The notes beneath the pieces are model-generated. The model made no database searches, had not been told where the DNA came from, and saw only the letters and a program-made list of their open reading frames with translations. Position numbers and translations under genes: made by a program. This document shows, in pieces, positions 54,153-62,276 of a DNA stretch of 64,000 nt. The DNA lies in contig CAZCVI010000015.1 in NCBI GenBank assembly GCA_964502145.1, forward strand, positions 40,034 through 104,033. The letters run 5' to 3'. Position 1 is the first letter of the stretch. Every line of letters begins with the position of its first letter. Source of the stretch: CAZCVI01 sp964502145. Its GTDB lineage: Bacteria > Acidobacteriota > Aminicenantia > UBA2199.

Positions 54153-54983
54153 TTAATAGTGAATCCCGTAACTGCTGGTAATCGGACTATAATAGATTTC
54201 GTTGCGTACCTCTTTTACTCCTGGTTTTGCAGCCGCAATTTTTCCGCATAACTGGATATCCTCTTTATTGTCCACGATACCTCTCAAGGTAACCGTTCCA
54301 TTGACAGCCAGAACCTCCAGAAATTGCACCAGAATCTTTTGTTCGAAGACAATCGCAGTTTTAACTTCGTGTTCCATGCATAGATCATCCAGTATCCGGG
54401 TAGTCGCTTCTTCTCGGCTTTTGAATTCCGGCGTGTTCACCAGATCGCCTATCAATTGGGCTGCTGTATGCGCGGAAAAAGAACCTGTATTAATGATCAG
54501 GTCATACAGACTCTGGTCTTCCCAGTTTTCATCGAAAAAGAATTTATGAAACCCGGCCCGTTCATTATCGTTGTGTTGGATAATCTTGAGTGCATGGTCC
54601 TCGTCGCAAGCAAAACGTTCCATCACCCGTACTTTTCGCACTTCCAGCGACGAAATGATACGGACATTCAACACTCCCGGCAGGTGCCCCAGTACCACTT
54701 GCCCGCCCCGGCCTAAAATAATACCGTTACCACCATGGACGAACTCGAAAACCACTCCTTTTAAAAAATGAAGGTACCTCGCTTTATCTGTTTTAAACAG
54801 GTCCCAGAATCCAGGTTTCTTTTCATCGAAACGTTCCATGTTTTCTTTCGAGACCCCGTGTTCCGCGAATCGTTGTTCCAACGAATTCTTATCCAAACAG
54901 GAACAACCGGATTTATCACTCAGCAGTGTGGCAATTTCCGTGCCCAAACTGCCTAACTGTCTTGATATGGTAATTATAGGCAT
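54153..54983 (-). CDS. Cytidylate-kinase-like protein fused to a BON domain
   Basis: 276 residues. The N-terminus (MPIITISRQLGSLGTEIA, ILGRGGQVVL, RVMERFACDEDHA, DLIINTG) follows the cytidylate-kinase-like subgroup in which the usual P-loop is replaced by SRQLGS. The last ~70 residues (VKTAIVFEQKILVQFLEVLAV... TLRGIVDNKED) form a BON domain, normally a phospholipid- or ligand-binding module. GGAGGT lies upstream of the ATG. It lies tail to tail with the ktrA-like gene. Real substrate unknown; pyrimidine nucleotide is not assured. Confidence 0.8.
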   Translation of the reverse strand: MPIITISRQLGSLGTEIATLLSDKSGCSCLDKNSLEQRFAEHGVSKENMERFDEKKPGFWDLFKTDKARYLHFLKGVVFEFVHGGNGIILGRGGQVVLGHLPGVLNVRIISSLEVRKVRVMERFACDEDHALKIIQHNDNERAGFHKFFFDENWEDQSLYDLIINTGSFSAHTAAQLIGDLVNTPEFKSREEATTRILDDLCMEHEVKTAIVFEQKILVQFLEVLAVNGTVTLRGIVDNKEDIQLCGKIAAAKPGVKEVRNEIYYSPITSSYGIHY

Positions 54984-55119
54984 AATTCACCTCCGTTACG
55001 CCATATCCAATTTTTTAAATTATAGTATGGGAATAAAAAATTTTCAACTGAAAAAAAGAATAAAGAAAAGAAAGATGACCAATTAATTTTCCCCCGTGAA
55101 AAAAAAAAGCCAAAAACCC

Positions 55120-55148
55120 TTGCAAATATTTTATGAATTTGCTAAAGT
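55120..55148 (+). promoter_or_regulatory. Promoter of the secreted repeat protein
   Basis: TTGCAA, 17-nt spacer, TAAAGT; ~30-nt leader with TTGGAGG before the ATG. Confidence 0.6.
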
Positions 55149-55186
55149 AGTCCATCAACAATAAATACTGCATTTGGAGGAAAAAT

Positions 55187-56050
55187 ATGAATCTATTCAA
55201 AAGGATTGTATTAATAGTGTTGTTTGGATATTTTTTAACTAACGCAATGGTTTTGTCAGCTCTACCGCAACCCGGCGAGCTGAATTACAAAGAGGTCATA
55301 TGGGCAAAAATCGATGATACCGACCGCATGGTTTCAGTGAGCGAGCCCAGCTTTCGCCGGGGTGAGGTTATTTATTTGATTTTACGGCAGGTAGGGACCT
55401 TCCAAGTCGGTGAAGATGGGAAATGCCGCATGGATATCGACATGACCGTCAAGGACCCATCGGGCCAAATCATTTTGGATAAAACCGGCTTGCTGGAAGA
55501 AAAGGGGCACATTGAAATGAAAAACGGCATCGCTGATTCACCCCACGGTTTTTTTGAATCCAACGTCAACATGGAACCTGGGGAGTATCGTTTAACCCTG
55601 ACTATCCGTGATACTATTTCCGGAACCAAAGCGACGGTAGTCAAATCCTTCCAGTTGCGTCCTGGTTTGGGATACGAAAAGGCCATATTCGGACGTAAAA
55701 ATGCCGAAGGTAAAATTGACCTGCTGGAAGACCCTGTTTTTCAGAGAGGGGAAATTGTTAATCTGGTGGTGCTCAACGCCGGAACATTCCAAAAAGACGC
55801 GACGGGAAAACATCGCTTTGATATTGATTTGGTCGTACTGGACCCCAATGACACGGTCGCCCTGGATCAAAAAGACATGCTGGGTGAAAACGGATACACT
55901 GTTCTAGAAAACGATATTGCCTCCTCTCCTTACGCCATGTTTTATTCCACTATTGAAATGGAAGCAGGGACCTACATCATGAAATTAACCCTTCGTGACC
56001 TCAATGCCCAGCAAGAATTCACTGTGACCAAATCGTTCAAATTAAACTAG
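55187..56050 (+). CDS. Secreted protein with two tandem beta-sandwich-like repeats
   Basis: 287 residues. A signal peptide (KRIVLIVLFGYFL, cleavage near LSA) precedes two clearly duplicated segments, about 28-158 and 159-287. Both contain [FQ]RRGE-V-x-L..GTF, a conserved DID-x-V-DP, D-K/Q-x-LLEE/MLGE, then [SP]-x-x-x-F-x-S-x-[VI]-E-x-G-x-Y and LT-[IL]-RD. The pattern fits an all-beta extracellular binding module. No family recognised. Confidence 0.75.
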   Translation: MNLFKRIVLIVLFGYFLTNAMVLSALPQPGELNYKEVIWAKIDDTDRMVSVSEPSFRRGEVIYLILRQVGTFQVGEDGKCRMDIDMTVKDPSGQIILDKTGLLEEKGHIEMKNGIADSPHGFFESNVNMEPGEYRLTLTIRDTISGTKATVVKSFQLRPGLGYEKAIFGRKNAEGKIDLLEDPVFQRGEIVNLVVLNAGTFQKDATGKHRFDIDLVVLDPNDTVALDQKDMLGENGYTVLENDIASSPYAMFYSTIEMEAGTYIMKLTLRDLNAQQEFTVTKSFKLN

Positions 56051-56089
56051 GGTAGGCACAAGCGCCGGCCCGGACTGGATTCACCATCA

Positions 56090-56243
56090 TTTTTTAAGCT
56101 CCACGGATAACCGTGGCTGACTGGACTATCTGGACATTCTGGACTTACTGGACAAGCTGGAAAAATCAAAGGTTTTGTGAAGTCCAGAATGTCCAGTATG
56201 TCCAGATAGTCCAGTTTTTTCTGAAACTTGGCAGTAGATTTAG
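56090..56243 (-). repeat. Composite 9-nt-period hairpin element, copy 1
   Basis: About 150 bp: a CCACGGATAACCGTGG palindrome (56101-56116), three-plus CTGGAC 9-nt units, a loop containing AAATCAAAGGTTTTGTGAAG, four facing GTCCAG 9-nt units, then a TTTCTGAAACTTGGCAGT tail. A second copy lies inverted at 63755-63900 and differs by scattered bases and one 9-nt unit. Confidence 0.9.
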
Positions 56244-56257
56244 CCCATAAATCCCAA

Positions 56258-56286
56258 TTGACATCGCCACAGGTTTGGTTTATACT
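56258..56286 (+). promoter_or_regulatory. Promoter of the aldolase-transporter-radical-SAM genes
   Basis: TTGACA, 17-nt spacer, TATACT, about 21 bases before the aldolase ATG, with AGGAG between. Confidence 0.7.
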
Positions 56287-56307
56287 GGATACCAGGAGAT
56301 AAATCCT

Positions 56308-56964
56308 ATGAGTATAACAGTTAAGGATGAAGGTGTCATCAAGTATGACCAGTCCAATTTCACCTTTATACCGCCTTTGCCAGTGCATGAATACAAGACT
56401 GTGGAGAGCTACCGCAAAAAGTTGTATGCCGCCCACTTGATCGGAGCCTATGAGAATGGACTCGGATTTGGCAATATCTCGCAACGCAAAGATTATTTGT
56501 TTCTGCACCCCACCAGTCACCCCCAGTTTATTATCAGTGGCACCTCGACAGGACAATTAAAAGATTTGACTGGCGCGCATTATGTCCGTGTCGTGGATTA
56601 TGATATCAACCGTTTCTCCGTCACCGCCCAGGGTATGGTGCGTGCTTCCAGTGAAACCGTGACCCATGCCTCTATTTACAGTATGAATCCCCATATCCGC
56701 GCCATCATCCATTTCCATCACCCCTTGGTATGGAAACGAATGCAAGCGGAGAATTACCCCGCTACTGGAAAGTGGGTGCTGTACGGTACCCCTGAAATGG
56801 CCGTGGCCGTAAAAGATTGTGTCGCCGATACCAGCCAGGGTATTTTTGTCATGAAAGGCCACGAGGACGGCGGCGTTGCCTATGCCCCCGGATTAAACGC
56901 TGCTATGAACCTGATTGCCCAGGTGTATAAGAAATTTGTCGATCCCACGTTCAGAATCGATTAA
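56308..56964 (+). CDS. Class II aldolase/adducin family protein
   Basis: 218 residues, fuculose-phosphate-aldolase fold. Zinc ligands are suggested by IHFHHPLVW and KGHEDGG, and ISGTSTG is the phosphate/substrate loop. Members act as sugar-phosphate aldolases, epimerases or methylthioribulose dehydratases; the substrate cannot be read. ATG 56308 has AGGAG nine bases upstream. Followed after 22 bp by the EamA transporter gene. Confidence 0.82.
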   Translation: MSITVKDEGVIKYDQSNFTFIPPLPVHEYKTVESYRKKLYAAHLIGAYENGLGFGNISQRKDYLFLHPTSHPQFIISGTSTGQLKDLTGAHYVRVVDYDINRFSVTAQGMVRASSETVTHASIYSMNPHIRAIIHFHHPLVWKRMQAENYPATGKWVLYGTPEMAVAVKDCVADTSQGIFVMKGHEDGGVAYAPGLNAAMNLIAQVYKKFVDPTFRID

Positions 56965-56986
56965 GAAAAAAGAATCCAAAACGAAC

Positions 56987-57895
56987 ATGAACACACCGCA
57001 AAAATCCCGTCCCCAGTCGCAGATAGACCTTAAGAAACCCGTCTGGCAATGGACCATGTTACTGAGCATGGCCTTTATCTGGGGAACTTCATTTATATTG
57101 ATGAAAAAAGGCCTGCAATCTTATACGTATACCCAGGTCGCTGCTTTCCGCATGTTTTTATCCTTTGTTTTTTTAATCCCATTGATTGTAAAAAACCTGA
57201 AGAAGTTAAAGGAGGTGAACCTCACCGCCATCCTATTGGTGGCATTTATAGGTGTTGCTATCCCCTCCCTGCTCTTTACTAAATCCCAAACCCAGATCAA
57301 CAGCTCTCTGGCTGGCATGTTGAACTCTTTGTCCCCTCTATTTACCATGATCATCGGAATGATGTTCTTCAAAATTTCTTTAAAAAGATACAACATCATG
57401 GGCGTTGTGCTGGGCATGATTGGAGCTGGCGGCTTGATGTTTAAAGGACAGACCGGGATATTTGATCAGATTAACATCTATGCCTTTTTTATTGTGCTCG
57501 CCACCGTATGTTACGGTTTTAATAGCAACTATGTCAAACTCCACCTGACCCATCTCGATGGTATTACTATCACCTCGTTGACATTTTTAATGATCGGCCC
57601 TGTAGCCGGGATATACCTCTTATTTTCCGATTTTTCCATGGCCCGGGCTTCCGCACATCCCATAGTCAACCTTGGTTATATTGCTATCCTGGCATTGTGT
57701 AGCTCCGCTTTGGGTATGATCATGTATAACACCTTGATTCGTTACACCTCCGCCCTTTTTGTTTCCTCCGCCACCTATATTATCCCCGTGTTTGCTATCT
57801 TCTGGGGTATTTTGGACGGTGAGGTTGTTTCTCCCTTCCAATTTTTATGGATATCCGTCATCTTCCTTGGTGTATATCTTGTCAATAGAAAATAG
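56987..57895 (+). CDS. EamA/DMT family transporter
   Basis: 302 residues, about ten membrane helices in two EamA repeats (first about 17-135, second about 155-295), with FIWGTSFILMKKGL at the first helix and SSATYIIPVFAIFWGILDGE in the second repeat. Probably a metabolite exporter. Between an aldolase and a radical-SAM gene in one direction with tiny gaps (22 and 7 bp), it is likely part of that operon. Confidence 0.88.
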   Translation: MNTPQKSRPQSQIDLKKPVWQWTMLLSMAFIWGTSFILMKKGLQSYTYTQVAAFRMFLSFVFLIPLIVKNLKKLKEVNLTAILLVAFIGVAIPSLLFTKSQTQINSSLAGMLNSLSPLFTMIIGMMFFKISLKRYNIMGVVLGMIGAGGLMFKGQTGIFDQINIYAFFIVLATVCYGFNSNYVKLHLTHLDGITITSLTFLMIGPVAGIYLLFSDFSMARASAHPIVNLGYIAILALCSSALGMIMYNTLIRYTSALFVSSATYIIPVFAIFWGILDGEVVSPFQFLWISVIFLGVYLVNRK

Positions 57896-57902
57896 CGTTC
57901 CC

Positions 57903-59684
57903 ATGCTCCGCGATAAATGGCTCATTCATTATGATCCTCAAATCTCCTCAGCCAAGGATATCCTTGAATCCATAATCCAGTTCCAGAAAAGTAATCCTGC
58001 CTACCTAAACTCAGAATCTTCAGTTGCGAACCACCCAGACCCATCCATTCCGATTCACCATCTGGATTATTCGCAAAATGCCAGTCAACCCCTTTATCAG
58101 AAGCAAGCCTTGGACCCCACTTTCTTTTCCCACCCCGTATCCTTAAACACTGGCCCAAAAATTCACACCGTCGGCTTGTACAATCCCGTGCAATTAAGCG
58201 ATAAACGTTGGCAAACCATCCATCTCACTACTTCTGCTATCTTTCTGGGTTCAGCCCTGCAAGAAAAGCGGTTTAATGTTATCGCTGGCAAACAAGTCAT
58301 GCCTGCAATCGCCCCTGAACCCCGTTTAATGTCCTGTGATGCTGTTGGTTTTACCCTTTTTGAAGATTTGTTCCTTCCTTTTCAAACTTTTCTAACCCAG
58401 CTCCGCCATGAATTCCATTATGATCGTCTGCTTGCGGCTGGTGGGCCCCTAATTACCTTAAATCCCCTCCAGGCTGCTTATTTTCTCCCTGAATTGAACC
58501 TGCTGGTGCGGGGTGAAGCCGAATTAATTTTCCCTGCCCTGCTTTCTGCCATCAATGACAATAATCTGGAGAAACTATTCACCTATCACGGTTTTATGTT
58601 GCAGGTGCCAGGTTGGTTCATTCTTTCCCATCTCCATTATATCAATCGTCCTCAGTTCCAACCGGATTTCCGTTTTAATCTCGCTTTTCTTGAAAAAAAG
58701 CATTTCGAAGAGGGTTTGGAGATCAATGTATCCCGTGGTTGTAGTCGCAGTTGTATTTTCTGTTCCGCCGTCCAGGGCAAAACCTTGCGTAAGTTGCCCG
58801 AATCGCAATTCACCCATTTATTGGCATCTTTTGCCCAGCAATTGGAAACGTTCGCCATAGAATCCCCCCGCGCTCGCACCGTGAATATCAATGACGACGA
58901 CATTTTGCAGGACCCCGCGTATGCCCAGCGTATTTTCCAGATTATCCAGCAGCAGCAGTTCCGTTTATGGGGCATTCAGACCTCTATTAACTCCTTTTTT
59001 AATTCGCGCCAGGAAATCCAACACCACGTCCTTGATATAATTGCCGAACCTTCCCTCTACATGGAGAACAGTCCCCTGATCTGGCTGGGAACAGATGCCT
59101 TCTTAAAAGAACGGGGCAAAAAATTGGGGAAAACAATTCCAGACGAACCGCTATTTCTGGAATTAATGGAAGCTTTTGATGAACGGGAAATTCGTAACTA
59201 TCATTATTGGATCAGCAGTGATCATTTTTCCAATTGGCCTGAGTTTGTTTCTGAATTCATATTGATTTACCATTTATACAAAGAGTTCCCCTATTTTGGA
59301 TTGATAGCTCACGCCCCTTTCCTCGTCCCCTACTCTTCCACCCCCCTGTATCGCTTACTCGACCACTCCCCAGAACGAACTAGCCGCATAAAATTCAAGA
59401 GAATCCTCGAATCCCATAAAAAACTCTTCATTTTGCCGCTGGTAGAACGTATAGAAACACCCCACATCAATTTAAACCGCCTCTTAAACAATGAAAAACT
59501 CGGTAGTGATTGGGGTTTCTTCGATTATTTATCGCAAAAGGACTATTTAAATGCCCTTATCACCCTCTACAATTTCCTAAAACAGGAACGAATAGAAGCT
59601 GAATCCAACCAAAACCACCAACTGGTCCAACAGCTAAAACAAAGCGAGCAAAACCTTGAGGAATTACTGAGCCAAGAGATTTAA
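57903..59684 (+). CDS. B12-binding-like radical SAM protein
   Basis: 593 residues. The cluster motif is CSRSCIFC (CxxxCxxC) at about 280. The preceding ~200 residues have the layout of a B12-binding domain (DAVGFTLFED, AAGGPLITLNP, LLVRGEAELIFPALL) but no DxHxxG cobalamin ligand motif. The C-terminal ~250 residues are unlike known families. The start at 57903 is 7 bp after the transporter stop; the frame is open further upstream but that overlaps the transporter. The substrate is unknown. Its layout resembles the radical-SAM block embedded in the NRPS of this window. Confidence 0.82.
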   Translation: MLRDKWLIHYDPQISSAKDILESIIQFQKSNPAYLNSESSVANHPDPSIPIHHLDYSQNASQPLYQKQALDPTFFSHPVSLNTGPKIHTVGLYNPVQLSDKRWQTIHLTTSAIFLGSALQEKRFNVIAGKQVMPAIAPEPRLMSCDAVGFTLFEDLFLPFQTFLTQLRHEFHYDRLLAAGGPLITLNPLQAAYFLPELNLLVRGEAELIFPALLSAINDNNLEKLFTYHGFMLQVPGWFILSHLHYINRPQFQPDFRFNLAFLEKKHFEEGLEINVSRGCSRSCIFCSAVQGKTLRKLPESQFTHLLASFAQQLETFAIESPRARTVNINDDDILQDPAYAQRIFQIIQQQQFRLWGIQTSINSFFNSRQEIQHHVLDIIAEPSLYMENSPLIWLGTDAFLKERGKKLGKTIPDEPLFLELMEAFDEREIRNYHYWISSDHFSNWPEFVSEFILIYHLYKEFPYFGLIAHAPFLVPYSSTPLYRLLDHSPERTSRIKFKRILESHKKLFILPLVERIETPHINLNRLLNNEKLGSDWGFFDYLSQKDYLNALITLYNFLKQERIEAESNQNHQLVQQLKQSEQNLEELLSQEI

Positions 59685-59691
59685 AAAGAAA

Positions 59692-59799
59692 ACCACAGAT
59701 TACTCAGATTAAAATGATTAGACAGATTAAAAGAAAAAGTTTTTTTAAAAAAGACATCTTTTAATCTGTCTAATCATTTTAATCTGAGTAATCTGTGGT
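59692..59799. repeat. Perfect 42-bp inverted repeat with 9-nt internal period (AGATT core)
   Basis: 59692-59733 and 59758-59799 are exact complements over 42 bases, separated by 24 bases. Inside the arm, CAGATTACT, CAGATTAAA, ATGATTAGA, CAGATTAAA step by 9 nt. It is followed by a run of T (from 59803), so in the plus direction it would also work as a terminator for the radical-SAM gene. Confidence 0.95.
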
Positions 59800-59816
59800 C
59801 TTCTTTTTTTTATCGC

Positions 59817-59845
59817 TTGACAAATTCTGATTAAATCGCTAGAAT
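59817..59845 (+). promoter_or_regulatory. Promoter of tmk, leaderless configuration
   Basis: TTGACA, 17-nt spacer, TAGAAT (59840-59845), five bases to ATG 59851. No Shine-Dalgarno; a second ATG follows directly. Confidence 0.7.
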
Positions 59846-59850
59846 GACCC

Positions 59851-60579
59851 ATGATGACTAAACAAAATAAAGAACAATCCAAGCGGTTTATTGTGATCGA
59901 AGGTCTCGATGGTGCTGGCAAATCCACGCAGATCAAATTATTGAATCAGGTTCTGGAGGAGCGCTGTATTCTTCATCAGTATCTTCATTTTCCCCAGACC
60001 GATAATCTCGCCGACTCCCCTATTTTTGGTGCCATGGTGGCTGATTTTCTTAAAGGGGAGTATGGTCAGGCCAATCAGGTCAATCCCTATCTCGTTGCTT
60101 TGCTTTATGCCGGGGATCGCCATAATGCCAAGGTTAAAATTAATCAATGGTTGGAAAAAGAGTGTTTTGTGGTATTGGACCGTTATGTGTATTCCAACAT
60201 TGCTTTTCAGGGTGCCAAATGTTTTACAATAGAGGAAAAACAAAAGCTCAAACAGTGGATTCTGCATTTGGAATACCAGTACTACCAAATCCCAGAGCCG
60301 TCCTTGTCCATTTTTTTGCACATGAATTTTCAGTTCATCAGTCAGAAACTCAAAGACGCCCGTTTAGGTGCTGACCGCGAGTATTTATCCGGCAAACAGG
60401 ATATTCACGAGAGCAGCTTGGAACTGCAACGAAACGTCGAGTTAGAGTATTTGCGACTCGTACAAGAGGACCAGAATTTTTATTTGATAGATTGCTGTGA
60501 CAATATTGGCACCACATTGCCCCCGGAAAAAATCCACCATAAAATTCTCGCCTTACTCAAAGAAAAAGGGCTACTATAG
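59851..60579 (+). CDS. tmk: Thymidylate kinase
   Basis: Phosphorylates dTMP to dTDP. 242 residues, slightly longer than usual (about 210). P-loop GLDGAGKST and the DRY-type motif VVLDRYVYSNIAFQGAK are intact; the lid segment is LGADREYLSGKQD. It pairs logically with the dUTPase at 8.1-8.6 kb in dTTP supply. Start at the first of two tandem ATGs, immediately after a -10 box. Confidence 0.93.
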   Translation: MMTKQNKEQSKRFIVIEGLDGAGKSTQIKLLNQVLEERCILHQYLHFPQTDNLADSPIFGAMVADFLKGEYGQANQVNPYLVALLYAGDRHNAKVKINQWLEKECFVVLDRYVYSNIAFQGAKCFTIEEKQKLKQWILHLEYQYYQIPEPSLSIFLHMNFQFISQKLKDARLGADREYLSGKQDIHESSLELQRNVELEYLRLVQEDQNFYLIDCCDNIGTTLPPEKIHHKILALLKEKGLL

Positions 60580-60599
60580 CCTAAGGAGAACACCCCAAC

Positions 60600-60857
60600 A
60601 TGTCTTGTCAATTTAATTTCGATATTCCCGGCGACACTGTCGCCGCTTTCGCCAAAGTGCAATCCATGATGGCCAAAAACAATGGCACCATTACCGGTGA
60701 TCAATCCGCAGGTTCTTTCACTATGCCTATCCCCTTTTTGGGAAAGGTGATAGGAACCTATGCCATCACCAATCAAACCGTGACCATCGCCATCTCGCAG
60801 AAACCCGGTTTATTGTCGTGCAACACCATTGAATCCGCCATAAAGAGCAAGCTTTAA
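60600..60857 (+). CDS. Small conserved-looking protein, 85 residues
   Basis: Begins MSCQFNFDIPGDTVAAFAK and shows a beta-alpha-beta pattern (GTITGDQSAGSFTMP, IPFLGKVIGTYAITNQTVTIAISQKP, CNTIESAIKSKL) reminiscent of small SRPBCC/polyhydroxyalkanoate-region proteins. AAGGAG precedes the ATG. It follows tmk by 20 bp. No function claimed. Confidence 0.7.
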   Translation: MSCQFNFDIPGDTVAAFAKVQSMMAKNNGTITGDQSAGSFTMPIPFLGKVIGTYAITNQTVTIAISQKPGLLSCNTIESAIKSKL

Positions 60858-60890
60858 TCTTTCCCTCTTTCTCCAAAAATCCTTGGACCG

Positions 60891-62020
60891 TGGGTGTCCC
60901 TTTATTTCTAATATTTTTTAAGTCCTTTTTTTGCCGACTTAATGAATTTACCAAAGTCTTTATCCTTCTTTCTTTTTTCAATATAGGACATTTGGAAGAA
61001 ATCGGATTCTTCCCTGAGTTTCAGGTAATTTTCGTAGTGATCCTCGCTAATTTCGTCGGACTGCACGGCCTCAAATACAGCACAGCCTGGTTCGCCTGTA
61101 TGAGTGCAGTCCCGGAAACGGCAGCCAGACGAGATGGCGGTGATATCAGAAAAACCGCCCCCGATGCCGTCTTCCGCGCCGACAATGCCGAATTCACGCA
61201 TCCCAGGGTTGTCGATAACCAGCGCACCGCCCTCGATGCAGATCAACTCACGACGAACAGTGGTATGCCGTCCTTCGCCTGTCCTGCTAACAGCCTTGGT
61301 TTCTAATAGCTCACGGCCAATCAAATGATTAATCAACGTACTCTTGCCAACTCCTGAGGAGCCAACAAAGCAATAGGTTTTTCCAGGTAATAACAGCCGT
61401 TTGAGATCAACCAAGCCATCCCGTGTCAGGTTGCTCAGAGTTAATATCGGTGCGGTGATACCGGCAGAACGTATTTCCTCCAACTGTGCAGCCAGGGTAT
61501 CCGGCTCCACCAGGTCTGTCTTGGTGAGCAGGATATACGGATCCGCGCCTCCATCGATCACCATTACCAGATAGCGTTCCAACCGCTTCAGATTAAAATC
61601 AAAGTGGCATGACTGCACGATAACCACGTAGTCCAAATTTGAGGCTATCATCTGATAATCGACGGCGTTCCCCGCTGACTTTCTGCGCAGTGAAGTTCTT
61701 CTCTCTATAATCGCGTGTACCACCCCAAAGTCGTCGCCTGATTTTTTCTCCAGGCACACCCAGTCGCCCACGCAAGGCAGTTCATGGGACAGGTGATGGC
61801 GGTGCATATAGCTACCAGCCAGCTTTGCCCTGAAAGAGCCGGTCTGGTCCACGAGCAATAACTGATCGCGATCGACAGCGGCAACTCGGGCGATTGTATC
61901 GGTTGGTTCGCATTTGGTCCTTTGCTCGAACCAGTCGCTCCACCCCAATTCACTTAAATCAAAATGCTGAATTTTCATTTATCTCACTTTATTGAATTTC
62001 ATAAAACCTGGGGACACCCA
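60891..62020. repeat. Inverted TGGGTGTCCC pair flanking rsgA
   Basis: TGGGTGTCCC at 60891-60900 and its exact complement GGGACACCCA at 62011-62020 bracket rsgA with little else inside. This is what the ends of a small mobile cassette or a transported gene would look like. Confidence 0.6.
60908..61978 (-). CDS. rsgA: Ribosome small-subunit GTPase RsgA
   Basis: 356 residues; circularly permuted GTPase that helps 30S maturation. OB-fold N-terminus, then TKTDL (G4) ahead of GSSGVGKST (G1) and DNPGMREFG (G3), the hallmark permuted order; C-terminal zinc site in CRFRDCTHTGEPGC. Third-codon positions look richer in G and C than in neighbouring genes, and the gene is bracketed by an inverted repeat, so it may have been acquired. 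The upstream sequence lacks a strong ribosome-binding site. Confidence 0.93.
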   Translation of the reverse strand: MKIQHFDLSELGWSDWFEQRTKCEPTDTIARVAAVDRDQLLLVDQTGSFRAKLAGSYMHRHHLSHELPCVGDWVCLEKKSGDDFGVVHAIIERRTSLRRKSAGNAVDYQMIASNLDYVVIVQSCHFDFNLKRLERYLVMVIDGGADPYILLTKTDLVEPDTLAAQLEEIRSAGITAPILTLSNLTRDGLVDLKRLLLPGKTYCFVGSSGVGKSTLINHLIGRELLETKAVSRTGEGRHTTVRRELICIEGGALVIDNPGMREFGIVGAEDGIGGGFSDITAISSGCRFRDCTHTGEPGCAVFEAVQSDEISEDHYENYLKLREESDFFQMSYIEKRKKDKDFGKFIKSAKKGLKKY

Positions 62021-62276
62021 TTAGATGTTTCTCATGCTGACACGTTTTTTGCTTAAGTGGTCAAAGTTGAAGGCCCCAAGCAAAGTTATTGGCACCATAG
62101 ATGGTGGCTACCACTAAATAGACAAGCGCTATTTTCAGACTAACCGCGAGTTTTATTCCTGGATGGAAGGACTTTGCATCTGGCTCGACAGACTTTAGAG
62201 TTATCACCGGTCTCTTTTTTGTTTTTTTCATGGTACATTATATGGAAAAAAAGCACAGAAGTCAAGTGCTATAACT
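61979..62276. other. Gene-free stretch with IS-end-like sequence
   Basis: No convincing gene. It begins with the right TGGGTGTCCC repeat. 62020-62040 (CATTAGATGTTTCTCATGCTG) resembles the left end of the insertion sequence at 62289-62309, as if a related element once ended here. The rest shows nothing I can assign. Confidence 0.5.

Noticed and set aside
56047..56556. 169-codon minus-strand frame after the secreted protein
   Set aside because: Its C-terminal part is the composite repeat and the rest is antisense to the aldolase gene.
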